NCBI RefSeq assembly: GCF_009857435.1
Contig: NZ_WWCK01000004.1
Location: forward strand, 496,001-560,000
DNA length: 64,000 nucleotides
From: Duganella rivi
GTDB lineage: Bacteria; Pseudomonadota; Gammaproteobacteria; Burkholderiales; Burkholderiaceae_D
Direction of reading: 5' to 3'
Under the pieces are notes generated by a model. It was not told the DNA's origin. It saw nothing but the letters and a program-made list of their open reading frames with translations, and searched no databases. This document shows, piece after piece, positions 31,008-43,500 of the stretch (the first letter of the stretch is position 1; every line of letters starts with the position of its first letter). Both the position numbers and the translations under genes were made by a program.

Positions 31008-31148
31008 TTACTGGAACGCTCGGAGCACCAGCCACGCCAGGCCGATGCTGGCAAAGGCGGCGATGCAAATCATGGCTTGTACACGCTTGGTGCTCAGTGC
31101 AACAGTGCGGCGACCGAGGTAGATTTTATTGTGTAAAGAATTGCCCAT
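31008..31148 (-). CDS. 46-residue single-span membrane protein
   Basis: A short gene reading MGNSLHNKIYLGRRTVALST and ending VLRAFQ-stop. A cluster of basic residues (RR, K, R) precedes one hydrophobic helix (about 26-43), giving a predicted N-in single-span protein. GGAGAG lies 5 bases before the ATG at 31148, which is a good ribosome site. Codon use matches the neighbours. No known family is recognised. It may be transcribed together with the 126-residue gene 100 bases downstream. Confidence 0.65.
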   Translation of the reverse strand: MGNSLHNKIYLGRRTVALSTKRVQAMICIAAFASIGLAWLVLRAFQ

Positions 31149-31266
31149 GATTCTCTCCGTGAACAGAAATCGACGACATGACTAAATTATAGAAACTCTT
31201 TCATTGCAGCTGTGTGACACGGAGCACAAATAGGAAAATATGTATCCGACGGGCAACAAGCTGTTG

Positions 31267-31295
31267 TGTGGAACCAGCATACCGTCCGTTCCACA
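31267..31295. repeat. 8-bp inverted repeat in the gap between two small genes
   Basis: TGTGGAAC (31267-31274) and its exact complement GTTCCACA (31288-31295) are separated by 13 bases. A shorter hairpin, GTGCGC/GCGCAC, follows near 31304-31317. They lie in the 189-base gap between the small membrane protein gene and the Pro-rich gene. There is no T tract, so a regulatory or structural role is as likely as termination. Confidence 0.35.
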
Positions 31296-31337
31296 GCTGA
31301 GACGGTGCGCTGGCGCACACAGCAGCGTAATCAATCG

Positions 31338-31469
31338 TCAAGTTTTCACGGGCGGCTTGGGCGGCTCGGGTTCTTCGATGGGGGCGTGTTCGGGCAACGG
31401 CGTGTTGTCCGGCGGTGGATCCTTTTCCGGCTGCGGCGGCGGCACGTCGGGGTCGGGGGTGGAATGCAT
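31338..31469 (-). CDS. 43-residue proline-rich acidic protein
   Basis: A short gene on the minus strand: MHSTPDPDVPPPQPEKDPPP, then more Pro/Glu-rich sequence ending KPPVKT. About 40 percent of residues are proline, so it is unstructured. AAGGAG lies 6 bases before the ATG at 31469, one of the best ribosome sites in the window. This supports translation despite the low complexity. Function is unknown. It lies downstream of the RTX gene on the same strand, separated by a strong hairpin. Confidence 0.65.
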   Translation of the reverse strand: MHSTPDPDVPPPQPEKDPPPDNTPLPEHAPIEEPEPPKPPVKT

Positions 31470-31536
31470 GCGCTTCTCCTTGGAATGGCGTTGCTTTCAG
31501 TGTTGGGCAAGCGGCGCCATAAGCAAGGAAGGAAAT

Positions 31537-31570
31537 GCCGCCCTGCGTGCGCCAACGCACGCAGGGCGGC
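31537..31570 (-). terminator. Long GC-rich hairpin after the RTX gene
   Basis: A perfect 15-bp stem (31537-31551 with 31556-31570) and a 4-base loop begin 11 bases after the RTX stop codon. On the minus strand it is followed by a pyrimidine-rich ATTTCCTTCC rather than a pure T tract. It probably terminates or stabilises the very long transcript. Confidence 0.7.
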
Positions 31571-31580
31571 TCCAGTCGCG

Positions 31581-34500
31581 TCAGGCGACGAACTGGTAGT
31601 CGGCCAAGGCCGTGGCGGCGTTGCCGGTCAGGACGGCGATTTGGGTCAGCTCGCCGACCGATACCGCCGCGTCGGTGCCGCTCGACTTGAACAGGTAGAC
31701 GTAGCTGTTGGCGCCGTTATCGACCACGAACAGCGCCTGCTGGTTCAGCGTGAAGCCGCTGGCGGCCGAGCCGATCACCGCAGCCGCCGTGGCGGCCGAC
31801 ACCGTGCCGCTCACATTCGGCGTGAACACCACCAGCTCGGCGCTCGACGAGAAGCCGCCGGCGCTGGTGCGCAGCTCGGCGCCGTCGATCACGGCATCTC
31901 CATTGCCGATGGCAAAGGCGGCCTGGCTGATGGCCAGCTTGTCGGTGCCAGTAAGCAAGTCGCTAATGGTGTCGATGCCGGTCGCGCTGTTCAGCACGAA
32001 GGTGTCGGCATCAAGGCCGCCGGCCAGCGTATCGCTGCCTGCACCGCCGCTCAGCGTGTCGTTGCCGGTGCCGCCTGTCAGCTTGTCGGCGCCGATGCCG
32101 CCCTTGATGTCGTTCGCCAGCGCGTTGCCGGTGGCGGTAAAGGCCAGCGAACCGGTGTAGACCAGGTTCTCGACGTTGGCCGCCAAGGTGTAGTTCGCCA
32201 GCGCGGTTTCCACGCGGTCGGTGCCGGCGCCTACGGCCTCGGTCACGACGTCGGTGCTGACGTCGATCACGTAGACGTCGTTGCCCACGCCGCCGATCAG
32301 GGTGTCGGTGCCGGCGCCGCCGACCAGCGTATCGTTGCCGATGCCGCCGGTCAGCGTGTTGCCCACGCCATTGCCGGTCAGGATGTTGTCCAGGTCGTTG
32401 CCGACGATGCTGATTGCCGCTGTGCCGGTCACCGTGCCGTTTTCCACGTTGGCTGGCAGCGTGTAGCTGCCGGCCGCCGCCAACGCCACGTTGACAGTGT
32501 CGCTGCCCTGGTCGGCCAGCTCGCTCACCACGTCGGTCAGCACATCGATGACGTAGGTGTCGTTGCCGAGGCCGCCGGCCATGGTGTCGATGCCGGCGCC
32601 GCCGTTCAGCGTGTCGTTGCCGTCCAGGCCGGTCAGTGAGTCGTTGCCCGGGCTGGCGACGTTGGCGTTCACCTCCGCCAGCGTCTTGTCGCCGTCGGCA
32701 AACGCCACGGTTTCGACGTTGCGGATGGTCAGCGTCTCGCCGGTGACGGTATTGACCAGCTTGGTATCGGTCAGGGTCGCGCGGGTGCGCACGTAGTCCT
32801 TGAAGTCACCCAGCACTTGCACCTTGTCGCTGCCGGCGCCGCCGTCAACCACGTCGGCCAAGCCGAGGCCGGCGAGCAGCAGGTCGTCGCCATCGCCGCC
32901 GGCCAGGCTGTCGTCGCCTGCACCGCCGCGCAGCGTGTCGCTGCCAAGGCCGCCGGTCAAGGTGTCCTTGCCGCTGCCGCCGGTGATGTCGTTGTCGAGC
33001 ACATTGCCGGTGGCGTTGATGGCGGTCGCGCCGATGTATTTCAGGTTCTCGACGTTGGCCGCCAGCGTGTAGGTGCCCAGCGTGGTTTCCACGCGGTCGG
33101 TGCCGGCGCCCCCGGCTTCGGTCACCACGTCAGTGCCGACGTCCACCACGTAGACATCGTTGCCGGCGCCGCCTTCCATGGTGTCGGTGCCGGCGCCGCC
33201 GTTCAGGGTGTCGTTGCCGGCGCCGCCGGTCAGCTTGTTGGCTGCGGCGTTGCCGGTGAGGACGTTGTCGAGCGCATTGCCGACCAGGCTGACTGCCGCA
33301 GCCGAGCTCACCGTGGCGTTTTCGACGTTGGCCGTCAGCGTGTAGGCGCCGGCGGCGGTGTAGGCCACCTGCACCAGATCAATGCCCTCGTCTTCCAGCT
33401 CGCTCACCACGTCGCTGGCCACATCGACCACGTAGACGTCATCGCCGAGATAGCCGGACATGGTGTCGCTGCCTGCGCCGCCGTTGATGGTGTCGTTGTT
33501 GTCGCTGCCGGTCAGCACGTCGTTGCCGGTGCTGGCGCTGTTGTCTTGCACCTCGCTCAGCAGCTTGTCGCCATCGGTGAAGTGCACGGTTTCGACGTTG
33601 CGGATGGTCAGCGCTTCGCCGGTGGCGAGGTTGACCAGCCTGGTGTCGGTGCCGTTCACGCGGGAGCGGATGTAATCCTTGAACTCGCCCAGTACCTGCA
33701 CCGTATCGCTGCCGGCGCCGCCGTCGATGATGTCGGCCGCGCCGATGCCCGCAGACAGCAGGTCGTCGCCATCGCCGCCGGCCAGGCTGTCGTCGCCTGC
33801 CCCGCCGCGCAGGGTGTCGTTGCCGAGGCCGCCGTTCAGCGTATCTTTGCCGATGCCGCCGGTGATCTCGTTGCCGAGCGTGTTGCCGGTGCCGGTAAAG
33901 TTCGCCGTGCCGGTGTACTGGAGATTCTCGACGTTCAGGCCCAGCGCGTAGCTCGCCAGCGCGGTTTCGACGCGGTCGGTGCCGGCGCCTGCGCCTTCGT
34001 TGACGACATCGGTGGCCACGTCCACCACGTAGACGTCGTTGCCGACGCCGCCCTCCAGCGTATCGACGCCGGCGCCGCCGATCAGCGTATCGTTGCCGGC
34101 GCCGCCGCTCAGCTTGTTGGCGACCGCATTGCCGGTCAGGACGTTGTCCAGATCGTTGCCGGCGATGCTGATGGCCACCGTGCCGGTCACCGTGCCGTTC
34201 TCCACGTTCGCACCCAGCGTGTAGCTGCCGGCCGCCGTGAAGGCGACGTTGACGGTATCGGTGCCCTGATCCTCGAGCTCGGTCACCACGTCGCCCGCCG
34301 CGTCGACAATGTAGGTGTCGTTGCCAAGGCCGCCGGACATGCTGTCGCTGCCGGCGCCGCCGTTCAGCGTATCGTTGTTATCGCCACCGGAGATAACATC
34401 ATTGCCGGTGCTGGCGAGGTTGGCGTTCACATCCTCCAGCGACTTGTTGCCATCGGCAAAGTGCACAGTTTCGACGTTGCGGATAATCACCGAGTCGCCC

Positions 34501-37500
34501 GTGGCAATGTTGACCAGCTTGGTATCGGTCAGCGTGACACGGGTGCGGACGTAGGCATCGAAGTCGCCTGCGACATACACCGTGTCGCTGCCGGCGCCGC
34601 CATCGACCACGTCGGCGCCCCCGCCCGGCGCCAGCGCGTCGTCGCCATCGCCGCCCAGCAGGCTATCGTTGCCGGTGCTGCCGTCCAGGCTATCGTTGCC
34701 GGCGCCGCCGTTCAGGGTATCGTTGCCGAGGCCGCCATTGATGACGTTGTCCAGCGCATTGCCGGTACCGGTGAAATTGCCGGTGACGCCGCTGTACGCG
34801 AGGTACTCCAGGTTGGCGCCCAGGATGTAGGCTCCCAGCTTGGAGTACACATAGTCGAAGCCTGCATCCACGCCTTCCGTCACCACGTCGCCGGCCACGT
34901 CCACCGTGTAGGAGTCATTGCCCAAGCCGCCTTCCATCGTGTCGGCGCCCGCGAGGCCGTTCAGCGAGTCGTTGCCGGCGCCTCCGCTCAGCTTGTTAGC
35001 CAGCGCATTGCCGGTCAATGTGTTGTCGAGCTCGTTGCCGGCCAGGCTGATCGCGACCGTGCCGGTGGCAACGGCGCGCTCCACGTTGGCCGGCAGCACG
35101 TAGGTGCCGGCGGCCTTGAATGCCACCTCGACCGTGTCGGTGCCCTCGTTCGCGGCCTCCACCACCACGTCGGTGGCGACGTCAACCACGTAGGTATCGC
35201 TGCCCTCGTGGCCGGTCATGGTGTCGCTGCCGGTGTTGCCGTCGATGGTGTCATTGCCAGCGCCGCCTACCAGCACGTCGTTGCCGACGCTGACCAGGTT
35301 GTAGTTGATCTCGTCGATGGTGCTGTCGCCCACCGAGAACTCGACGTTCTCGATGTTGCGGATGATAACGGACTCGCCGGTGTCGATGTTGACCAGCTTG
35401 GTGTCGGTTGCCGTGACGCGGGTGCGCACGTAGTCGGCGAACTTGCCCATCAAGCGAACGGTGTCGAAGCTGCCGGCGCCGCCGTCCAGCACGTCGTTGC
35501 CGGTGCCGGCGTACAGCACGTCATTGCCGTCGCCGCCGAGCAGGCTGTCGTCGCCCGCGCCGCCGCGCAAGGTATCGCTGCCGAGGCCGCCGTTGAGCGT
35601 GTCCTTGCCCACGCCGCCGGTGATCTCGTTATCGAGCGCATTGCCGGTGGCGCCGAAGTTGCCTGTACCGGTGTACTTCAGATCCTCGACGTTGGCCGCC
35701 AGCGTGTAGGTCGTCAGCGTGGTCTCGACGCGGTCATGGCCCGCCTCTACGCCCTCGGTCACCACGTCGCCGGCCACGTCCACCGAGTAGACGTCATCAC
35801 CGGCGCCGCCGATCATGATGTCGCTGCCTGCACCGCCGAGCAAGGTGTCGTTGCCCGCGCCGCCCGTCAGGCTATTCGCCAGGGCGTTGCCGGTGATGAC
35901 GTTGTCCAGCGCATTGCCCACCACATTGATCGCTACGGTGCCGGTGACCACCGCGTTTTCCACGTTGGCCGTCATGGTGTAAGTACCGGCCGCCTTGAAG
36001 GCCAGTTGCACCGTGTCGAGGCCGGCGTCAGCCGCCTCGTTCACCACGTCGGTGGCAACGTCGAGCACGTAAGTATCGTCGCCTGCGAGGCCGGCCATGG
36101 TGTCGCTGCCGAGGCCGCCATCCATGGTGTTGTTGGCATCCGTGCCTTCCAGCACGTCGTTGCCGACGCTAGGCAGGTTGAAGTTGACCTCGTCCAGCGT
36201 TTTCTCCACGCCGTTGAACAGGAACTTCTCGACGTTGCGGACGATGACCGTCTCGTTCAGTTCGGTGTTCACCAGCCTGGTCTCGGTAGCGCTGATGCGG
36301 GTGCGCGTGTAGGCATTGAAATCGCGCAGCAGGATTACCGTGTCTTGCCCGGCGCCGCCGTCCACCACATTGCTGCCCAGCCCCGGATCCAGTTCATCGT
36401 TGCCGTCGCCGCCGAGCAGGCTGTCGTCGCCGGCCATGCCGGTCAGCGTATCGTTGCCAGCGCCGCCGTTCAGGGTATCGTTGCCGGCACGGCCGCTGAT
36501 GTCGTTATCCAGCGCGTTGCCGGTGGCGTTGAAGGCGGCCGTGCTATTGCCGTTGAAGCTCAGCGATTCGACATTGGCCGCCAGCGTGTAGGTCGCCAGC
36601 GTGGTCTTCACCAGGTCGGTACCGCCGCCGCCGGCTTCCGTCACCGTGTCGCCGGCGGCATCGACGTAGTAGGTGTCGTCGCCGTCGCCGCCGATCATGG
36701 TATCGCTGCCGGCGCCGCCGTCCAGCGTGTCGTCGCCCGCGCCGCCGCTCAGCGCGTTGGCGGCGGCGTTGCCCACCAGTTGGTTGTCAGCCGCGTTGCC
36801 GACCACGTTGACCGCCAGCGCGGACGTCACGTAGGCGTCTTCCACGTCTTCGCCCATGGCGTAGGCGCCGGCCGCCGTGTACGCCACCTCGACGGTGTCG
36901 TGGCCCGCGGTATCGATGATGACGTCGCCCGCCACGTCGACCACGTAGGTATCGTCGCCGTCCAGGCCGGACATGGTGTCGCTGCCGGCCAGGCCGTTGA
37001 GCGTGTCAGCGTCGTCGGTGCCGACCAGCACGTCGGCAAACTTGCTCGGCTGATTGGCGATCACTTCCTCGTAGCTCAGCACGGTATCGCCGTTGAACTG
37101 GAACAGCTCGACGTTGCGCACCGTGACGTTCTCGCCGGTCTCGCTGTTGACCAGCACGACGTCGGTCGCGTTCGGGCGGGTGATGGTGTAGCTCTCGTAA
37201 GCGCCTTTCAGCACCAGCAAGTCGGCATCGGCGCCGCCGTCCACCACGTCCACGCCGCTGCCGGCATCGAGCAGATCCTCGCCCGCGCCGCCTTGCAGGC
37301 TGTCGTTGCCGGACAGGCCTTGCAGGTGGTTGGCCTCGGCATTGCCGGTGATGGTGTCGTTGAAGGTGCTGCCGCGCACGTCCTCGATATTGAGCAGCGT
37401 GTCGGTGCCGCCGTAGCCGTCCTTGGCGCTGCCTGCTGCCGCGCCGACGCCCAGCGCGACCTGCACGCCGGCCTTGGCGTGCTCGTAGTCGACGCGGTCG

Positions 37501-40500
37501 GTGCCGTCCTTGCCGTCGATGCTGTCGTTGCCTTCGCGCCCTTCGAACGATTCAAACTCGGCGTCGCTGCCCAGCAGCGTGTCGTTGAAGGCCGAGCCGC
37601 GTACGCCCTCGATGTTGAGCAAGTCATCCACGCCGCCCAGTCCGTCCTGCGCCGTGCCCGCCGCCAGATCGACCACCACCGCGCTGGTGCTGCTGGTGTA
37701 GTCGACACGGTCGTAGCCGATGCCGCCGTCGATGTAGTCGTCGCCGCCGTTGCCCATGAAGGCCTCGGTCTCGTTTTCCTCGTTGCCGCCCACCAGTTCA
37801 TCATGGAAGGCCGAGCCGCGCACGCCCTCGATGTTGAGCAGCGTATCGACGTCGCCGCTGTCGTCCATCAGGGTTGCCGTGCCGGCGTGCAGGTCAACCT
37901 GCACCCCGGCAGTCGAAGTATCGTAGCGCGCAAAGTCGAAGCCGCCCTTGCCGTCGATGGTGTCGCTGCCGGCCATGCCTTCAAACTGTTCGGTCAGATC
38001 GGAGTCCGAGCCGATCAGTTCATCGTCATGGGCGGAGCCGCGCACCTGCGTGATATTGGCCAGGGTATCGTGGCCGGTGGCGTCGCCGGTCGCCTCGCCG
38101 GCCGCCAGATCCACCACGACGCCGGAAGCGGCATTCTGATAGCTGACCCGGTTGTTGTTTTCCTGGTTCAGCGTATCGGTGACGACGCCGCCATCAATAG
38201 TGTCGTCGCCGGCGCCGCCCTCGAACTGTTCCAGTTGCAGCGCGGTGCTGCCGGTCAGCACGTCGGCCTTGGCCGAGCCGCGCACGAAGTTGATGTTGCT
38301 GAGCTTGTCGGTGCCGCCGTAGCCGTCCTGCGCCACGCCGGTGGCGAGGTTGACATTGATGCCCGACGTCGCACCGTCGTAGTTGGCGAGGTTGGCATCG
38401 CTGTAGCCGATCTTGTCGGTGATGAGGCCACCGTCCAGCGTGTCGCTGCCGGCGCCGCCATTCAGTACGTCGCTGCCGGCGCCGCCGTCGAGCGAATCAT
38501 TGCCCTCGCCGCCGATCAGCGTATCGTTGCCGGCGCCGCCCTGCATGCCGTCGTTGCCGGCGTTGCCGCTGAGCTGGTCATTGCCGGCGCCGCCGGCCAG
38601 CGTGTCGTTGCCGGTGGTGCCTGCGATATTGTTGTTGACGTCATTGCCGGTGGCGTTGAGCGGATTGCTGCCGGTGTACACCAGCACTTCCACGTTGGCC
38701 GCCATGGTGTAGGTGGACAGCGCAGTCATCACGGTGTCGGTGCCGCCGTTGGCCAGCTCGGTTACCACGTCGCCGGCCACGTCCACCACGTAGGTGTCGT
38801 TGCCATTGCCGCCCACCATGGTATCGACGCCGGCGCCGCCGTCCAGCGTGTCGTTGCCGGCATTGCCGGCCAGGTTGTTGGCCGCGCCGTTGCCGATCAG
38901 CTTGTTGTCCAGCGTGTTGCCGACGAGGTTGACCGCTACCGTGGCCGCCGAGGTGACGCTGGCGTTTTCCAGGTACGGGGCCAGCGTGTAAGTACCGGCC
39001 GCGGCGTAGCTGACCAGCGCGGTGTCGATGCCGCCGTTGAGCGCTTCGGTAACGCTGTCGTCCTTGTTGTCGAGAATGTAGGTGTCGTCGCCGTTGAAAC
39101 CGAGCAGGGTGTCAGCGCCGGCGCCGCCGTCCAGCGTATCGTTGTTGTCGGTGCCTTCGATGAGATCCGGGCCGGGGCTGGCGCTATTGGCGATGAGATC
39201 TTCCAGGTCATGGGTCTCGTCGCCGAATTGCACGTGCTCGACGTTGCGGATGGTGATGGTCTCGCCGGTGGTGAGATTGGTCAGCCTGGTGTCGCTCTCG
39301 GTCACGCGCAGGCGCGTGAAGTTGGCGTAGTTACCGGCGACCACCAAGGTATCGTCGCCGGCGCCGCCGTCGGCCACGTCGGCCGCGCCTACGCCCGCCA
39401 TCAGCACATCATCGCCGTCGCCGCCGAGCAGGCTGTCGTTGCCAGCGCTGCCCTTGAGGGTGTCGTTGCCGGCGCCGCCGTTCAGCGTGTCGTTATTGGC
39501 GCCGCCGTCGATCTGGTTGGCGCCGGCATTGCCGGCCGCGTTAAAGGTAGCCGTGCCCGTGCCATTGAATTTCAGGTGCTCGACGTTGGCAGCCAGCGTG
39601 TAGCTGGTGAGCGCGGTCTGCACCGTATCGATGCCGGCATCAACGCCCTCAGTGACGACATCAAGGGCTGCGTCCACCACGTAGACGTCGTTGCCCTCGC
39701 CGCCGATCATGGTGTCGTTGCCGGCGCCGCCGTTCAGCACATCATCGCCGCCGTTGCCGGTCAGGATGTTGGCTACGCCATTGCCGAGCAGGACGTTGGA
39801 CTGGCCGTTGCCGCTCAGGTTAATGGCTGCGGTGCCGGTGACCGAGGCGTTTTCCACGTTGGCGCCCAGCGCGTAAGTGCCTGCCGCAGTGAAGGCGACC
39901 TGCACCGCATCAATGCCGGCGCCGTCGTTTTCCAGAATCACGTCGCCGGCCACGTCCACCACGTAAGTGTCGTCGCCGCCGTTGCCGGCCAGCGTATCGG
40001 CCCCCGCGCCGCCGCTCAGCGTGTCGTTGCCGGCGTTGCCGCCGAGGGCGTTGTTGAGCGCATTGCCGGTCAGGGCCACGGCATTCTCAGTAGACGCCAT
40101 GCCGTTCTCGACGTTGGCTGGCAGCGTCAAGCTGATCGCCGTCTTCACCGTGTCGGTGCCGCCGCCGGCCGCTTCCACGATCACGACGCCGGTGTTCTTG
40201 ACGATGTAGGTATCGTCGCCGGCGCCGCCGGTCAGGGTATCGGCCCCGCCGCCGCCGTCCATCGTGTCGTTGCCGTCGAGGCCGGTCAATTGCTGGGCGG
40301 TGTCGTTAGCGCCGCGCAAAGCCCAGTAGTCGCCGCCATCGGCGCCGGCGGTGCCGGTGATCACGTTGTTGATCGTCAGATTGAAGGCTGCGCTGGCATT
40401 GCTGGTCACGCCGGACAGGTTGGTGACGGTGGCCGTCAATGTATGGCTGCCGGTGGCCAGCATCTTCACATCCAGCGCCCAGCGGCCATCATCGTCCACA

Positions 40501-43500
40501 TAGGCCGTGCCCAGCGTGGTCGTGCCGTCCTTGACGGTAATGCTCGAACCCGGCGCGGCGGTGCCGCTGATCACCAGGTGGCTGTTGCTGACCGCCGTGC
40601 CGCTGCTCAGCGGCGCATCCTTCAGGTAGTATGCCGCGCTTGGATAGGCCGGATCCAGCACCGGGCTGGCGCCGCCCACCACGGTCTGCACCGTCAGCGT
40701 TGGCGCGGCGGGCTTGGCGCCCGAGTTGTCGCCCGCGTAGAAGCTCGGATTGCCGTTGTAATCGATGATCTGCTGGTAGATGCCGCCGCTGCCGGTCAGC
40801 TCGGCCGCACCCTGCGTGCCCCAGCTGACCACGATCTGGCCGTCGTCGAATTCGGCCAGCGTCGGGAACAGCTTGATGCCGGCAGTATTGCCGTTGCTGA
40901 TCTTGAATTCGGCCGACAGCGCGGCGTTGTCGCTGCCGTAGCGGCGCCCCATGATGGCCGACGTGCCGTCGATGTTTTCCACGTCCCACACCACCATGTA
41001 GCTGCCGTCGCTCAGGCCCAGCACGGTGCACGAGTTCTGGTAGCCGGCACTGCCGGCCACGAAGGCGGTGCCGGCGGGGTTGCCGCTGGCATCGTAGGCG
41101 CGCACCATGACTACGTTGTCACCGCCGCCGCTGCCATCGGCATCGGCCAGCCAGGTCAGGACGTGGCCGCCACCGGCCAAGCCGCTGGCGTGCGCTACCG
41201 ACAGCGTGCCGGCGCTGGCCGCCGATTCGTGTACCACCAGCTCCGTCCCCAACTTGCTGCCGGCAGCGCTGAAACGCTGCTCCATCAGCACGGCATGGCC
41301 GTCTTCAGTGAAGCTGCTCCACACGATCACGTAACCGCCGTCGCCCAGGCTGGTGATGGCCGGGCCAGACTGCGGTGCGTCGCTGGCCGAGCCCACCAGC
41401 ACCTCGCCGCCCATCGGATTGCCGCTGGAATCGAAGGTGCGCGCGTACACTGCGAGGTGATGATCCACGCCGGCCTGCGCCGACTGCCACGTCACCACGA
41501 AGTTGCCGGAACTGAGCACCGTCACGGCCGGCACGCGCTGCGCGGCGTCCGGCGTGGTGCTGACGGTGATCGGGTTGCCCATCGGCTGGCCGTTGCCGCT
41601 CAATAGCTGCACCTTGATGTCCCAGCCCGGGTCGTTGTAGGCGGCACCCACGGTCGGGGCACTGTGGTAAGCCACCACGAAGCCGCCGCCGTTCAGGCTG
41701 GCCACCACCGGCGCGCGCTGGTCGCCCTGCGTGTTGCTCATGTTGATCAGCACGTCCGGGCCGGTGGCAAAGCCGTCCGAGTCGAAGGCGCGCGCGTACA
41801 GGCCGTCGCCACTGCCGTCGCTGGCGCGGAACACTTGCACGTAGCCGTCGCCGTGGTGGCCGTTGGCGGCGGTGCTTTGGTAAATCTGGTAGTTGCCGGG
41901 ATTGCTGCTGACCACCCGGTCGACGGCCTTCAAGCTCACCGTGCCGTCGGAGAATTGCAGCTTGTGCACCCCCTGCAAGGTGTCGCTGCCGTCCGGCGAA
42001 CCGGTGCGCTTATCCTGCACCGTCACCGTGCCTTCCACCGTGGTGCGGATGTTGTAATCGCTCTGCTTGCCGCTGAAGACGGCTGTGTCGTCGCCGCCGA
42101 GGCCGAACAGCGTGTCATCGCCGGCGCCGCCGGTCAGGGTGTCATTGCCGAGGAAGCCGCCGAGGATGTCGGCCTTGCTGCTGCCGGTCAGGCTGTCGTT
42201 GCCGGCGCCGCCGCCCAGCGCCTCGATGCCGCTAAAGGTGATGGCGCCGTCGGCGCTGCTGCCGGTGCTGGTGGCGAGGCTGCCGGTGAAGTTCTGCTTG
42301 CCGCCATAGATCAGGACGTCAAAACCGTCGCCGCCGCTGATGCTGTCGCTGCCGCCGTTACTGATGAAGGTCTCGTCAGCCTCGCTGCCGTTGAAGGTGT
42401 CGCTGTAGACACTGCCTTCGAGTTCCTCGACACCGCTGATGACGCCGGTTTCACCGAGGCCGTTGTCGAGGATGGCCTGCGTGGCCAGGTTGATGTTGAC
42501 GCCGTGCGTGGCCTCGGCGATCTCGACACTAAGTGTGTCCTCGTCGCCGGCGCCGCCGAGCACCGTGTCCTGGCCGGCCGACAGTTGGAAGCTATCGTTG
42601 CCGGCGCCGCCGTCCAGCACGTCATTGCCGGCGCCGCCATTGAGGTAATCGCCGCCGCTGCCGCCCTTGAGCACGTTATCGAGGCCATTGCCCCACAGGC
42701 CCTGGCTGAAATTGCTGCTGACGGTGAGGTTCTCTACGTTGGCCGGCAACATCATGCCGTGGGTGCTGACGACGGTGTCGGTGCCGGACGAAGCCGCCTC
42801 ATTGATGATGTTGTAGCCGTTGACGACGTAAGTGTCATCGCCAGCGCCGCCGCTCAGCGTGTCAAGTCCGCCACCGCCATCGATGGTGTCATTGCCGTCG
42901 CCGCCGTTGAGCGCTTGCGCGCTGCTGTTGGCGCCGTTGTTGTACCAGTACTGCTGGCTGTCGTCGCCGCTGGTGCCGTTGATCACGGCGCTGCTCTGCA
43001 CCGTCAAATCAAACACGCTGCTGGCCGCGCTGGCGTTGCCGAACAGATCGGTCACCACCGCCTTCAAGTGATAGACGCCGTCGTTCAGTTTCTTGAGGTC
43101 GGCCGTCCACAGTCCTTGGTCATCCACTGTGGCAAACGCGATCGGCGTGTCGCCGGAATAAATCGTCACCTTGGTGCCGAAAGGAGCGCTGCCGCTCAGC
43201 GCCAGGTGCTGCAAGTTGACCGTATCGCCGCTGCTCAGCGCCGGGCTCAACACATAGCTGCCGTTAGGATTGGTTTGCGGCATGCCGCCGCCGGCCACGG
43301 TTTGCACCGACAGTGTTGGTGCGGCCGGCGCGGCGCCGGTGTTGAACACGCCGAATTCCGTTTCGCCGTTACCATTGATCATCTGCTGGTAAATGCCGCC
43401 GCTGTCGCCGTTGATGGGGTTGCCTTGCGTGCCCCAGCTCACCAGCACATCGCCGTTGCCGGATCCATTCAGGGTCGGATACATCGCCGCGCCGCCGTTG

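Noticed and set aside
31240..31599. 119-codon plus-strand frame rich in Gly and Ser
   Set aside because: It lacks a ribosome site and is the complement of the Pro-rich minus-strand gene, which has a strong one.
32817..41606. A 2929-codon open frame antisense to the RTX gene
   Set aside because: It is the complement of GC-rich glycine/aspartate codons in repetitive DNA. It has no domain logic, is rich in Val/Ala/Gly/His, and lacks a plausible start context. The minus-strand RTX frame has clear RTX motifs.
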